This document shows, in pieces, positions 52,204-61,579 of a DNA stretch of 64,000 nt. The position numbers and the translations under genes were made by a program. The notes under the pieces were generated by a model. That model saw only the letters and a list, made by a program, of their open reading frames with translations, searched no databases and had not been told where the DNA came from. The DNA comes from Acidobacteriota bacterium (GTDB lineage: Bacteria; Acidobacteriota; Terriglobia; UBA7540): NCBI GenBank assembly GCA_021817045.1, contig JAKAWG010000003.1:62001-126000 (forward strand). Reading direction: 5' to 3'. Positions within the stretch are counted from its first letter, which is position 1. The number at the start of each line of letters is the position of its first letter.

Positions 52204-53484
52204 ATGCTTGATCTTGGTTTTGTACGCGACAACCTATCACTCGTTCGCCAGAGGCTTGCCGAACGGGGCTTACCCGACGTGCTGGGCGATTTTGAAACGC
52301 TCGACCGCGAGCGTCGTGCGCACCTGGCGGACGCGGAGAGCCGTAGGGCGCGCCGCAACAAAATTTCGGATGAAATTGCCGCGCTGAAGAAGCGAAAAGA
52401 AGATGCCTCCGCGCTGATCGCCGAAATGCGGCAACTTGGCGCGGAAATCTCTCGCTATGACGCGGAAGCCGACGCAGCCGACGAAAAACTGCGCGAGCTT
52501 CTGAAGCGCGTCCCGAACCTGCCGCACGAAAGTGTGCCCGTCGGCCGCGACGCTTCTGCCAATCAGGAGATACGCCGCTGGGGGGAGCCACGCCAATTCG
52601 ATTTTGAGCCGAAAGCTCACTGGGATCTCGGTCCTGCCTTAGGCATTCTTGACTTCGAGCGAGCCGCCAAGATTGCGGGAGCCAGGTTCGCCGTGTATTA
52701 CGGCATGGGCGCGAGACTCGAGCGGGCGCTTGCCAATTTCATGCTGGATCTCCACACTCGCGAGCACGGCTACACCGAAGTCCTCCCGCCTTTCATCGTC
52801 AACTCCGCAACGCTCTACGGCACCGGGCAGCTTCCTAAGTTTGCTGAAGACCTCTTTAAGGTGGAAGGGGATGATTTCTGGCTGATTCCGACGGCGGAAG
52901 TTCCCGTGACGAACCTTTATCGAGACGAAGTGCTGAGTGCGGACGCGCTGCCGCTGAAATACTGCGCCTGGACGGCCTGCTTCCGGAGCGAAGCGGGCTC
53001 CTACGGCAAGGATACACGAGGTCTGATCCGGCAGCACCAATTCCAAAAAGTCGAGTTGGTGAAATTTTCTCTCCCCGATCATTCCTACGACGAGCTTGAG
53101 AGTCTCACGCGCGACGCCGCCACGGTGCTCGAAAAGCTCGGGCTTCCTCACCGCGTCGTGGCGCTTTCGACCGGCGACCTCGGGTTTAGTTCGGCGAAGA
53201 CCTATGACCTCGAAGTCTGGCTTCCCTCTTCGGGCGAATACAAAGAGATTTCGTCGTGCTCGAACTGCGAAGCGTTCCAGGCACGCCGGGCGAATCTGCG
53301 TTTCCGCCGCGGCAAAGCGAAGTCGGAGTTTCTCCACACGCTGAACGGGAGCGGCGTCGCTATCGGGCGGACGTGGCTCGCTATCCTGGAAAATTATCAG
53401 CAGGCCGATGGTTCAGTTATGATTCCTGAGGTACTGCGTCCATATCTCGGCGGCTGCAACCGCCTCTCACCTCAACCGAATTGA
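52204..53484 (+). CDS. serS: Seryl-tRNA synthetase
   Basis: 426 residues, normal length. Charges tRNA-Ser (and tRNA-Sec). N-terminal antiparallel coiled-coil arm (about 1-105, [18 protein letters not shown] and [22 protein letters not shown]), then the class II catalytic core: motif 1 near [16 protein letters not shown], motif 2 [27 protein letters not shown] (about 260-286), motif 3 [19 protein letters not shown] (about 381-400). The serine-binding [10 protein letters not shown] is seen. It follows the GH2 gene by 93 bases without obvious functional linkage. Confidence 0.97.
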   Translation: MLDLGFVRDNLSLVRQRLAERGLPDVLGDFETLDRERRAHLADAESRRARRNKISDEIAALKKRKEDASALIAEMRQLGAEISRYDAEADAADEKLRELLKRVPNLPHESVPVGRDASANQEIRRWGEPRQFDFEPKAHWDLGPALGILDFERAAKIAGARFAVYYGMGARLERALANFMLDLHTREHGYTEVLPPFIVNSATLYGTGQLPKFAEDLFKVEGDDFWLIPTAEVPVTNLYRDEVLSADALPLKYCAWTACFRSEAGSYGKDTRGLIRQHQFQKVELVKFSLPDHSYDELESLTRDAATVLEKLGLPHRVVALSTGDLGFSSAKTYDLEVWLPSSGEYKEISSCSNCEAFQARRANLRFRRGKAKSEFLHTLNGSGVAIGRTWLAILENYQQADGSVMIPEVLRPYLGGCNRLSPQPN

Positions 53485-53839
53485 TAGCGTTTGGTCACAG
53501 CGCAGCACAGCGGCGGGTGGTACCCATCATGTGCTTTTGGCGTCGCGGGAGCAGCGTCGCAGTTTGATTTTGTAGCGGCGAGCCAAACGGCGGCCCCACG
53601 CGACCTCTACTTGTTCTCGCATTGAAGGATATTTCGACGTATAGTGAGTTAGTTGGCGCTTTTTATCACAGGCTGGCAGCGCAAGCCGTGGTTTGATTGC
53701 TTCAGGGAAACCTCGAGTCATGGGCCGACGGCCGGAAATTGCGAGCAACCCGTTGGTACCTGTGTGCCTCAGATTACGTCCTTCGCCCGGTCGGTGTGCG
53801 GACGCGATGATCGTCTCAGTCTCTCATGGAGGACGGAAG
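53485..53839. other. Spacer between serS and the carboxypeptidase gene
   Basis: 355 bases. An upstream extension of the carboxypeptidase frame (from 53693) exists but has no family similarity. No RNA gene, repeat or convincing promoter was recognised. Confidence 0.4.
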
Positions 53840-55102
53840 ATGACCTGTCGACAAGTTATTTTGAGAACGAATCCGCGCGTGTCCACCTCCGTCTGCGGCA
53901 GAAGCGTGCTTGGCGTTGAGTGCGTTGGGTCCGCGGCGCTAGTGATTCTTGCGTGTATCTTTGTCGCTCTGTCCGCAAAGGGAGCAGTCCACGCCTCAAT
54001 CGTCGTAGAAGCGCGGACGGGCAGGGTCCTTGAGGTCCATAACGCCGACGAACTCTGCTATCCCGCGTCGTTGGCGAAACTGATGACGCTGTATCTGGTT
54101 TTCACCGCACTCCGCCACGGAACCCTCACGCTGAATGAGAAACTGCCGGTGTCGCTTCACGCCGCCGTTCAGCCCCCGACAAAATTGTGGCTCCGCCCGG
54201 GCAGCCGTCTCTCGGTAAGGTCAGCGATCTTGGCGATCACGACGCGGTCGGCGAACGATGCGGCCGTGGTACTGGCAGAAGCCGTCGGCGGCACCGAGTG
54301 CCGCTTTGCTGAACGCATGACTTTCACAGCCCGGCAGTTGGGCATGAGGCGCACCACGTTCCGCAACGCGAGCGGGTTGCCTAATCGCGGCCAAATGACC
54401 ACAGCCCGGGATATGGCTACTCTTGCCATCGCGCTGATTCACAACTTTCCTCAGTACTATCATTTCTTCGACGTGCAAAGCTTTGACTTTCATGGAAGAC
54501 CGATCTACGGACACGACCACCTGCTTGGCCGATGTCCGGGCGTTGACGGCCTCAAGACGGGTTACACTCGAGCGTCTGGATATAACCTGGTAACGTCAGC
54601 AGTCCGCGACGATCGCCGGCTTGTGGGTGTCGTGATGGGCGGTCCGACGTTTGAAGCTCGTGACCATTTGATGGTGGCACTCTTGAATCAAGCTTTCTCG
54701 CGGGAGTTGTCCGTCACCTTGGCGCGATCTCACCCTCGTGTTAAAGCTCACAGTGAGCAAGCCGCGAGTACCAGTGCAACTGTACTCGGCGCGGCGCTCG
54801 ACGAAACCGATACCTCCGGCACCCGAGAATGGGTCGCGCAGATCGGCGGTCGATACCAGAGTTCCCAGGAAGTTCGCTGGGCGCTTGCCAGCGCACGCCG
54901 GACAGTCCCGGCCCTGAACCGCGCTCGGGCGCTGGTCGTCAAACTGGCAGAAAGACGAAAGTATCCATACCAGGCGAGATTCGTTACTCTGAATAAAGGG
55001 CTGGCGCTTACCAGTTGCCGGTCTTTGCGTCGCAGGGGATTTACTTGCATCGTGTTTCCGATCCGGCTGTCCGGCGTCATGGTAGCCGCAGCGGGGAAAT
55101 AA
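53840..55102 (+). CDS. D-alanyl-D-alanine carboxypeptidase with SPOR domain
   Basis: 420 residues from the ATG at 53840, chosen because GGAGGAC lies seven bases upstream; the track's 53693 start adds 49 unconserved residues. An N-terminal hydrophobic segment (ALVILACIFVALSAKGAVHA) exports it. Penicillin-binding S11 fold: SxxK as PASLAKLMTLY (Ser about 76), SxN as TTRSANDAA, KTG as GLKTGYTRASGYN. It trims the terminal D-Ala of murein peptides. The C-terminal 80 residues (WVAQIGGRYQSSQEVRWAL, then LNKGLALTSCRSLRRRGFTCIVF) form a SPOR domain that binds denuded glycan, targeting the enzyme to the septum. This is the DacD/DacF-SPOR architecture known from several phyla. Confidence 0.92.
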   Translation: MTCRQVILRTNPRVSTSVCGRSVLGVECVGSAALVILACIFVALSAKGAVHASIVVEARTGRVLEVHNADELCYPASLAKLMTLYLVFTALRHGTLTLNEKLPVSLHAAVQPPTKLWLRPGSRLSVRSAILAITTRSANDAAVVLAEAVGGTECRFAERMTFTARQLGMRRTTFRNASGLPNRGQMTTARDMATLAIALIHNFPQYYHFFDVQSFDFHGRPIYGHDHLLGRCPGVDGLKTGYTRASGYNLVTSAVRDDRRLVGVVMGGPTFEARDHLMVALLNQAFSRELSVTLARSHPRVKAHSEQAASTSATVLGAALDETDTSGTREWVAQIGGRYQSSQEVRWALASARRTVPALNRARALVVKLAERRKYPYQARFVTLNKGLALTSCRSLRRRGFTCIVFPIRLSGVMVAAAGK

Positions 55103-55562
55103 GGGTAAACGACGTGCTTTCGGTCCAACTCACAGGTGTGGGGTCCCGTTCGATAGGTCATTCTGTTGAGTTGCGTGGCGGATGAGCCCGACTATTGCCC
55201 TCAGGCCGATTCGCTTCCGGAAGCTCCTACGTTCCCGCTGCAATTGGGCCACTGGCCGGCGAAGTCCCAGCCAGTCTACAACAACACCACCTCGCCCTTT
55301 TTCGGCCACTTCGCCGAATTTGATAAACGAATCGACCGGCTCGTGATCGAGTCTTCCGATTGATCGCGAAATTGACCGCCGCAGACGTCTCAGGGTCTGG
55401 CGGAGAACCCTCCACCAGCCTGAGCTCGAGAAGAGGTTAACAGGAAGATAGGTCTCTCCGAAACGATCTTCCCTTCGCGCTTTTCCTGTGGTATCTTGCG
55501 ATACAAGATGCGGGGCGGCCGTGGGCGATCTGCCCCCTCAGTGACGTTCTTCGAGGTGCGCC
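55103..55562. other. Spacer before the aldo-keto reductase gene
   Basis: 460 bases. One 65-codon ORF (TTG 55166 to 55363; LGHWPAKSQPVYNNTTSPFFGHF) is possible, but it has no ribosome-binding site or recognised family. The reverse-strand ORF from 55638 overlaps the reductase start and is a shadow. No promoter was identified with confidence. Confidence 0.4.
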
Positions 55563-56426
55563 ATGAAACGCAGAGATTTCCTCGCCACGACGACTTTAGG
55601 TGTAGGAGGGGTTTGGCTAGGCCGGACAGCGCTTGCACGGGCGATGACCGGAAAGTCGGAGTTCCACGCTTGGGACACGGTTGTGCTTGGCAACACCGGT
55701 ATTCACACCAGTCGTTTGGCTTGTGGGACGGGCACGCGCGGCGGCGGAGGCCACTCGGAAGAGACGCGGCTGGGGGTCAACGGCCTAGCGGACCTCCTGG
55801 TTCACGGTTACGATCAGGGCCTCCGCTTTTTTGACGGGGCGGACGCTTACGGTTCGCATCCGGCCATCGCAGCGGCGCTGAAGCGGCTGCCGAGGGAAAA
55901 GGTGACCGTGCTCACCAAATCCGATAGCCGGGATGCGGCTGGGATGCGCGCCGACCTCGACCGTTTTCGCCGCGAGTTGCAGACGGACTACATCGACATT
56001 CTCCTGATGCACGACCTCACTGACCCCAATTGGACCACGCGTTACCGGGCAACCATGGACGTGCTCTCCGAGGCCAAGCAAAAGGGCATTATTCGCGCCC
56101 ACGGCTGTTCTTGCCACACCATCGGTGCGCTGCGCGCGGCGGCGGCATCGCACTGGGTGGACGTTGACCTTGCGCGCATCAACCCGATCGGCGCTTATAT
56201 GGATGCGGACCCTCCAACCGTCGCGGCCGTGCTTCGGCAAATGAAGGCGAGTGGAAAGGGAGTGGTCGGGATGAAAATCCTTGGCCAAGGCAGGCTGCGC
56301 AACCGTCAAGACGAGGCGCTGAAGTTCGCCCTTTCCATTGGCTCGCTCGATGCCTTCACCATCGGTGCCGAAAACGTCACTCAGCAAAACGACTTGGTGC
56401 GCCGCATCGCCGCCGTGCAGGTTTGA
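55563..56426 (+). CDS. Aldo/keto reductase with Tat signal peptide
   Basis: 287 residues. Starts MKRRDFLATTTLGVGGVWLG: a twin-arginine (RR-D-F-L) signal, so it is exported folded, presumably with bound NADP(H) or as part of a quinone/other electron chain. AKR barrel: VLGNTGIHTSRLACGTGTRGGG, FFDGADAYGSHPAIAAAL with catalytic Asp and Tyr, VLTKSDSRDAAG with Lys, DYIDILLMHDL with His, and IGAENVTQQNDLV at the end. Shorter than AKRs carrying an additional ferredoxin domain. Periplasmic Tat-exported AKRs are common in Acidobacteriota and Planctomycetes, but their substrates are mostly unknown. Confidence 0.88.
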   Translation: MKRRDFLATTTLGVGGVWLGRTALARAMTGKSEFHAWDTVVLGNTGIHTSRLACGTGTRGGGGHSEETRLGVNGLADLLVHGYDQGLRFFDGADAYGSHPAIAAALKRLPREKVTVLTKSDSRDAAGMRADLDRFRRELQTDYIDILLMHDLTDPNWTTRYRATMDVLSEAKQKGIIRAHGCSCHTIGALRAAAASHWVDVDLARINPIGAYMDADPPTVAAVLRQMKASGKGVVGMKILGQGRLRNRQDEALKFALSIGSLDAFTIGAENVTQQNDLVRRIAAVQV

Positions 56427-56579
56427 AGAGTTTGTTTCCGTCCTAACTTTACTCCTCAGCCGCTCGATAGTCTTCTTGCCTCGTTCGTGCGGAGCAGCCG
56501 TCGTGTGTCCGAGTCCCGGAACCATTTGAGGAAATGTTGCATCTTAATCAATGATGGTTCCAATTGGGGGAATGGTACG

Positions 56580-56813
56580 ATGTACACTTTGTTTCTTTAT
56601 GGGGTATCGGTCGGTCTAATCCTGACCTTGGGGGCTATCGTTTTCACTGGCTTAGTAATTTTCGAGATACTTCAATCCGCTGCGCTTTTCGTTGCGGAAT
56701 GCCTCATAAGGCTAGTCCGTAAGACTCACCGTGCGCTTGCCGCTGCGTGGATGCGATCCGCCGGCGGCAAGACCCTCCCGGCGGCCCTTGATCGCAAACC
56801 CGCTTACCGTTGA
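56580..56813 (+). CDS. Small membrane protein of unknown function
   Basis: 77 residues from ATG at 56580 (MYTLFLYGVSVGLILTLG); the track's longer form adds an unconserved, polar N-terminus. GGGGGAA lies 6-12 bases upstream as ribosome-binding site. A single long hydrophobic stretch (VSVGLILTLGAIVFTGLVIFEILQ) continues into an amphipathic, basic C-terminus (RLVRKTHRALAAAWMRSAGGK). No family recognised. With the next gene it forms a small membrane-protein island between the reductase and nuo genes. Confidence 0.5.
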   Translation: MYTLFLYGVSVGLILTLGAIVFTGLVIFEILQSAALFVAECLIRLVRKTHRALAAAWMRSAGGKTLPAALDRKPAYR

Positions 56814-56952
56814 CCCGCTGGCTGAAACCACACTTGCGAAGCGCTCGTCTCGCGCGCGCATCTGTGCTTTAATTCTAGGCAGCGCAAGCAGCGCCAGTGG
56901 ACCGGTGGTTACGCGCCGTCTGCTTTCTTCAGCTACAAAATAGAGGTACTCA

Positions 56953-57720
56953 GTGGGCGGCCCCGGCCTCGACAACCTCAAGAAGCTTCTTGTCGCCAAC
57001 AATAGATACGCCGATTGGTGTACATTCGGTGTGTTCGTGGGGCTCCTTGTCGAATATACCGTACTGCTATTCCCAAAATGGAAGGACCTGCATCGCTGGG
57101 AGAAGCTATTCACACTCATCGCGGCGATAGCCATCGCTGGGGGTGTGTGGGGAGAGTACCATTTCGGCTCTGCAGCAGCCGACGCAGCCATTGAAGTTGA
57201 GAATATTTCCGAACAGAAAGTCGCCGAGGCACAATTGGAAGCCAGCGAAGCGCAGCGGGACGCGAAAGCTTCAGATTTGGCCCGCGTCCAACTGGAGGCC
57301 AAGTTACTCAAGCTCAGAAAAACACTCGAGCCGCGCCGTCTAACTGGAGAGCAGAAGGAAATATTACGAAAGGTGCTGGAATCCGAGCCTACACCGGTGG
57401 CAATTCTCTCCCGGATGTTTGATAGCGAAGCGGCGGACTTTGCAGGCGACCTCGCCTCGGCCCTAAATGCCGCCCACTGGAAGTCGGTAGAATTTCCCAC
57501 TTGGACAGAGTCGAAGTACGGGGTTTTTGTTGGGGCGCTCGCGGACACCAAAGCGCCACAAATCGAACTGCTCAGCCACGCACTGGAGAAAGCAGGTGTA
57601 CACAACAGGATCATAACTATAAGCGGTGACGAGATAAACGATGCCGCACCCCATTTCCAGTCGCACGTGTTATGCCTCCTGGTGGGGAAGAAGCCTCCCC
57701 TTCTTAAAGATGCAAGATAA
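56953..57720 (+). CDS. Membrane-anchored coiled-coil protein of unknown function
   Basis: 255 residues from GTG at 56953. Two predicted transmembrane segments near the N-terminus (WCTFGVFVGLLVEYTVLLF about 22-40; LFTLIAAIAIAGGVWGEYHFG about 52-72), a coiled coil (about 80-135, EQKVAEAQLEASEAQRDAKA, LEAKLLKLRKTLE) and a C-terminal globular part of about 110 residues (LTGEQKEILRKVLESEP, KYGVFVGALADTKAPQIELLSHAL, ISGDEINDAAPHF) that reads like a small alpha/beta domain. Family not recognised. It might be a sensor or a defence-type effector; nothing diagnostic is seen. Base composition is slightly less GC-rich than the neighbours, consistent with transfer. Confidence 0.65.
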   Translation: MGGPGLDNLKKLLVANNRYADWCTFGVFVGLLVEYTVLLFPKWKDLHRWEKLFTLIAAIAIAGGVWGEYHFGSAAADAAIEVENISEQKVAEAQLEASEAQRDAKASDLARVQLEAKLLKLRKTLEPRRLTGEQKEILRKVLESEPTPVAILSRMFDSEAADFAGDLASALNAAHWKSVEFPTWTESKYGVFVGALADTKAPQIELLSHALEKAGVHNRIITISGDEINDAAPHFQSHVLCLLVGKKPPLLKDAR

Positions 57721-57973
57721 TCAATCGACATCAGACTGACCCACTACCGAACTGCGAAACCAATTGCGGATGTGTGGCAATTTGTGGTAACAATAATATT
57801 TAGCTTTTGATCCCGGACGTCTCACTGAGTCCATATCGCGCGTAAACGACAGCAACACTTACCACGTGTAAGACCTCTGAGTTGACCTATCGGCGTTTTA
57901 CGAACCAGAGTCGAGAGTGACCTTTTGACCGCACCGCAAGAGCGAGGAGCCGTTAGGAGAAGATGACTTTGAA
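57721..57973. other. Spacer upstream of the nuo operon
   Basis: About 250 bases, AT-rich (TTTGTGGTAACAATAATATTTAGC). It must hold the promoter of the nuo genes, but no hexamer pair with proper spacing stood out. GTTAGGAGAAG ahead of 57974 is the nuoA ribosome-binding region. Confidence 0.4.
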
Positions 57974-58360
57974 ATGACCGTTTGGCCGATTGGCTTGTAT
58001 TTCGCGCTCGTCGTGGGATTGATTGTGGCGATGTTGGTACTGTCCTATCTGCTGGGCCAGCGGCATATGGATCGGTCCACTGGTCTCCCGTACGAGGGCG
58101 GAATCTTTTCTCAAGGCTCGGCGCAGGTACGCATGTCGGCGAAGTTTTATCTGGTTTCGATGTTTTTTGTTGTGTTTGACCTCGAAGCCGTATTCATCTT
58201 CGCCTGGGCGGTCGTCGGCAAGGAAGTCGGATGGGCAGGGTATCTTGAGGTGCTTGTCTTTATAGGGATACTGGTGGCCACGCTGCTCTACCTCTGGGGG
58301 TTGGGCGCGCTCGACTGGGGATCGAGCGGACGTCCGAGACGGAGTGGAAGGGTTTCGTAA
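57974..58360 (+). CDS. nuoA: NADH-quinone oxidoreductase subunit A
   Basis: 128 residues, three transmembrane helices, joins the membrane arm of complex I at the quinone cavity. [20 protein letters not shown] opens it, [41 protein letters not shown] carries the conserved 'YExG' and 'FDxExxFxxPW' motifs (here AWAV). ATG at 57974. Its stop overlaps the nuoB start by one base. First gene of nuoA-B-CD-E-F-G. Confidence 0.95.
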   Translation: MTVWPIGLYFALVVGLIVAMLVLSYLLGQRHMDRSTGLPYEGGIFSQGSAQVRMSAKFYLVSMFFVVFDLEAVFIFAWAVVGKEVGWAGYLEVLVFIGILVATLLYLWGLGALDWGSSGRPRRSGRVS

Positions 58361-59001
58361 TGGAAGCCACGATCAGCAAAATTGGATCGGCGGAAGACAT
58401 CGCAAGGGCGCAGAAGGCGTCGTTCGAGGAGCAGGTGCGGCGCAGCGTCGCCCTTTCCCGCCTGCAGGATTTGCTTGCCTGGGGGCGCAAGAATTCCATG
58501 TGGCCCTTCGGGTTCGGCCTTTCGTGCTGTTTCGTGGAGCTTGCCACCAGCCTGACCAGCAAATATGACGTCGCCCGGTTCGGCGCGGAAGTGATTCGCA
58601 GCACTCCGCGCGAAGCGGACCTAATGGTGATCGCGGGTACGGTGTTCGTCAAGATGGCGCCGATTGTGAAGCTGCTTTACGAGCAAATGATGGAGCCGCG
58701 TTGGGTGATCTCCATGGGTTCCTGTGCCAATTCCGGCGGCATGTACGACATCTATAGCGTCGTGCAGGGTGTGGATAAGTTTCTTCCGGTAGACGTTTAC
58801 GTACCGGGCTGCCCGCCCAGGCCGGATGCCTTTGAGCACGGCTTGACGCTCTTGCAGAAGGCGGTAAGCACCGAGCGGCGTCCGTTGAGCTGGGTGGTCG
58901 GGCCGCAGCGCGTCGAGCGGTTGCCCTTGCCGGCGGATCGCGACCAGAAACGCGCGGAGCGCCAGCGCGCCACACTGCTGCGCCCGCCGGACACCATCTG
59001 A
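58360..59001 (+). CDS. nuoB: NADH-quinone oxidoreductase subunit B
   Basis: 213 residues. Carries cluster N2, which passes electrons to quinone. Cysteine ligands: [12 protein letters not shown] (about 50), [12 protein letters not shown] (about 122) and [15 protein letters not shown] (about 152). An N-terminal extension of about 25-30 polar residues and a C-terminal tail ([19 protein letters not shown]) extend the core. Start overlaps the nuoA stop. The following 137-base gap contains a long imperfect inverted repeat. Confidence 0.95.
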   Translation: MEATISKIGSAEDIARAQKASFEEQVRRSVALSRLQDLLAWGRKNSMWPFGFGLSCCFVELATSLTSKYDVARFGAEVIRSTPREADLMVIAGTVFVKMAPIVKLLYEQMMEPRWVISMGSCANSGGMYDIYSVVQGVDKFLPVDVYVPGCPPRPDAFEHGLTLLQKAVSTERRPLSWVVGPQRVERLPLPADRDQKRAERQRATLLRPPDTI

Positions 59002-59004
59002 AGA

Positions 59005-59131
59005 GCAGTGGTTGGTGATTAGTGGTCATTGGTCAGCCGATCAATTCTCTCGTTGTGGAGCGGTCGCTTGCAGCGTTCCGCTAACCAAACAGCTAACGGT
59101 CACCGGCCACGAATCACTGACCACTAACCAC
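59005..59131. repeat. Inverted repeat between nuoB and nuoCD
   Basis: TTAGTGGTCA (59019-59028) and TGACCACTAA (59118-59127) pair exactly inside longer imperfect arms (GGTTGGTGATTAGTGGTCATTGGTCAG and its counterpart). Similar 'ACTAATCACTAACCACTGG' words occur between nuoCD and nuoE (about 60976-60995). Confidence 0.55.
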
Positions 59132-59138
59132 GGATTTC

Positions 59139-60893
59139 ATGATCGAAACTGCCACCATTCTGACCGACCTCCAGGAAAAATTTGGAGTGGAGTCTGTGGC
59201 CCCGGAAACAACACGGGACGGGATTCCGACCTTCTGGACGCCACGCGGCAAGGTTCGTGACGTATTGAGCCATCTGAAGACCTCGATCAGCGATCCGTAC
59301 CGGATGCTCTACGATCTTACTGCCATCGATGAACGGGTACGGAAGCATCGGGATGGCCAGCCGCCGAGCGACTACACGCTTGTCTACCACCTGCTTTCCT
59401 TGGGCCGAAACGAATACATTCGCATCAAAGTCCCTCTACAGGCCGATTCGCTCAACGTCGACACAATCACGGGACTCTGGCCAAACGCCAACTGGCTCGA
59501 GCGTGAAGTCTGGGACATGTTTGGCGTAGAATTTGACGGCCATCCCCACCTTACCCGCATCTTGATGCCTAAAAGCTGGGTCGGCCATCCGCTTCGCAAG
59601 GATCACCCGGCGCGAGCTACAGAGATGGGTCCCTTCCGGCTGCCCGAGGAGAAGAAAGAGGCTGAGCAGGAAGCGCTGCGGTTTGATCCTGAAGAGTGGG
59701 GCATGGAGCGGGCGGGCGAAGACAGCGACTTCATCTTCCTGAATGTCGGACCGCAGCATCCGGGAACTCACGGGGTTCTGCGCATCGTTGTGCAACTCGA
59801 CGGGGAAGAGATTGTGGACTGCGTCCCGGAGATCGGTTTCCACCATCGCGGCGCTGAAAAGATGGGCGAGCGCCAGTCGTGGCACACGTTCATTCCATAC
59901 ACCGACCGGATCGACTATCTCGCCGGTGTCATGAACAATCTCGCCTACCTTACCGCGTACGAGAAACTGTCCGGCATCACGGTTCCGCCAAGGGCGCAGG
60001 TGATTCGGGTGATGCTGGCGGAGCTCTTCCGCATTATCAGCCATCTAGTTTGGTACGGGACGTTTGCTCAGGACCTAGGCCAGCTTTCACCGGTTTTCTT
60101 CACCTTCAATGACCGCGAGCGCGCTTTCGGGATCATTGAGGCGATTTGTGGCGCGCGGATGCACCCCAACTGGTTCCGGATCGGCGGCGTGGCGCAGGAT
60201 CTGCCGAAAGGCTGGGACGGCATGATCAAGGACTTTATTAAATATTTCCCGCCGCGCCTCGTGGAATACGACAAAGAAATTATGCGGAATCGCATCTTCA
60301 AGGCGCGCACGCAGGGCGTAGGAGCCTACGAAAGCGCCGATCAGGCAATCGAATGGGGCGTGACAGGGCCGAACCTTCGAGCCTGCGGTCTGGAGTGGGA
60401 CTTCCGCAAGAAACAGCCCTATTCCAGCTACGAGCAGTTTGAATTTGATATTCCGATTGCCCAGCACGGCGACTGTTACGACCGCGCAGTGGTGCGGGTT
60501 GAGGAAATGCGGCAGAGCCTGCGTATTATCGAGCAATGCGTCAAGAATATGCCGGAGGGTGCCTACAAATCCCTTGAGGAATTGAGCGCGCCGCCCTTGA
60601 AAGATCCTTATACAATGCACGATATTGAGACGCTGATTACGCACTTTCTCGGCGTAAGCTGGGGGCCGGTGACGCCGCCCGGTGAGGCCCTGGGCGCGAT
60701 TGAGGCTACCAAGGGCAACAACGGCTACTATCTGGTAAGCGATGGAAACACGGTGTCCTACCGGACGAGGATCCGGACGCCTTCGTTCGTTAACATGCAG
60801 ACGCTGCCCATTCTTTGCCGGGGGTTGATGGTGGCGGACCTGCTAGCGATTCTCGGCAGCATCGATTTTGTCTTGGCGGACATTGATCGGTGA
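59139..60893 (+). CDS. nuoCD: NADH-quinone oxidoreductase subunit C/D fusion
   Basis: 584 residues. NuoC (30 kDa) half about 1-170 ([18 protein letters not shown], then [24 protein letters not shown] and [16 protein letters not shown]). A short linker rich in Glu follows, and then the NuoD (49 kDa) half from about 190 ([45 protein letters not shown]). The quinone-site His-x-x-x motif HRGAEK is kept. Fused as in E. coli, whereas many phyla have separate genes. Hydrophilic arm of complex I, next to the N2 cluster. ATG at 59139. Confidence 0.95.
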   Translation: MIETATILTDLQEKFGVESVAPETTRDGIPTFWTPRGKVRDVLSHLKTSISDPYRMLYDLTAIDERVRKHRDGQPPSDYTLVYHLLSLGRNEYIRIKVPLQADSLNVDTITGLWPNANWLEREVWDMFGVEFDGHPHLTRILMPKSWVGHPLRKDHPARATEMGPFRLPEEKKEAEQEALRFDPEEWGMERAGEDSDFIFLNVGPQHPGTHGVLRIVVQLDGEEIVDCVPEIGFHHRGAEKMGERQSWHTFIPYTDRIDYLAGVMNNLAYLTAYEKLSGITVPPRAQVIRVMLAELFRIISHLVWYGTFAQDLGQLSPVFFTFNDRERAFGIIEAICGARMHPNWFRIGGVAQDLPKGWDGMIKDFIKYFPPRLVEYDKEIMRNRIFKARTQGVGAYESADQAIEWGVTGPNLRACGLEWDFRKKQPYSSYEQFEFDIPIAQHGDCYDRAVVRVEEMRQSLRIIEQCVKNMPEGAYKSLEELSAPPLKDPYTMHDIETLITHFLGVSWGPVTPPGEALGAIEATKGNNGYYLVSDGNTVSYRTRIRTPSFVNMQTLPILCRGLMVADLLAILGSIDFVLADIDR

Positions 60894-61003
60894 AAGTGGC
60901 ACCGACTACTGGCCAATGATCAGTGGGCAGAGATTGACACCCGGTGTTGTGGTTTGGTCCGTCGCTGCAACCGAGCACTAATCACTAACCACTGGCTTGC
61001 AGC
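60894..61003. repeat. Repeat-bearing spacer between nuoCD and nuoE
   Basis: 110 bases with short inverted words: TACTGGCCAATGATCAGTGGG on the left and CACTAATCACTAACCACTGGC on the right. It is related to the spacer between nuoB and nuoCD. Confidence 0.4.
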
Positions 61004-61492
61004 ATGCAAGCCCAGGAGGACCTGAGCGTGTTGAGCCCGGACGAACGGCAAGAAATCGAAGCGGAACTCGGGCATTATCCCAATAAGCGGGCGGTTTGCA
61101 TCGACGCGATGAAGGTCGTGCAGCGTCATCGCGGCTGGGTTTCCGACGAAAGCCTGCGCGACATTGCGGACTTGCTCGAAATGTCGGCGGACGAATTGGA
61201 CAGCGTCGCAACGTTTTACAATCTCATTTTTCGCAAACCCGTTGGCCGCCACGTCATCATGGTGTGTGACAGCGTGAGCTGCTGGGTCATGGGCTACGAT
61301 CGGCTGCGCGAGCGCCTTATGAAGCGCCTGGGGGTCAAGGTAGGCGAGACGACGGCGGACAGCCGGTTTACCCTATTGCCTATTGTTTGCCTGGGCGCGT
61401 GCGATCATGCTCCCGTTATGATAGTGGACGATGATTTGCACCACAACGTCGACGCCGAGAATCTGGATGAGGTGCTTGAGAAGTATAAGTGA
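61004..61492 (+). CDS. nuoE: NADH-quinone oxidoreductase subunit E
   Basis: 162 residues. Thioredoxin-like [2Fe-2S] protein (cluster N1a) that works with NuoF at the NADH end of complex I. The helical N-terminus EIEAELGHYPNKRAVCIDAMKVVQRHRGWVSDESL in fragments is typical. The four Cys ligands are in CDSVSCWVMGYD (about 87-98) and CLGACDHAPVM (about 129-139); the spacing C-x4-C and C-x3-C is normal. ATG at 61004 follows CTTGCAGC without a good ribosome-binding site; an alternative GTG at 61028 follows AGGAGGACCTGAGC and may be the true start. Confidence 0.93.
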   Translation: MQAQEDLSVLSPDERQEIEAELGHYPNKRAVCIDAMKVVQRHRGWVSDESLRDIADLLEMSADELDSVATFYNLIFRKPVGRHVIMVCDSVSCWVMGYDRLRERLMKRLGVKVGETTADSRFTLLPIVCLGACDHAPVMIVDDDLHHNVDAENLDEVLEKYK

Positions 61493-61500
61493 ACGATTAT

Positions 61501-61561
61501 CCTTTGTCATGTGTCATTGTTCCGTCGTCCTTTGCAAATGACCGATGACGAATGACAAAGG
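61501..61561. repeat. Hairpin-forming repeat between nuoE and nuoF
   Basis: CCTTTGTCAT (61501-61510) and ATGACAAAGG (61552-61561) are perfectly complementary, with further imperfect pairing (GTGTCATTG / CGATGACGAATGAC). Located between nuoE and nuoF in the same transcript. Confidence 0.6.
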
Positions 61562-61579
61562 GCAGCGACCTTATAAAAC

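Noticed and set aside
53564-53770. Possible cyclic-di-GMP or cobalamin riboswitch ahead of the carboxypeptidase gene
   Set aside because: Some G/A-rich loops are seen, but the conserved core motifs of these riboswitches are not present.
55166-55363. 65-codon ORF before the aldo-keto reductase
   Set aside because: TTG start, no ribosome-binding site and no recognised family; mentioned only in the spacer entry.
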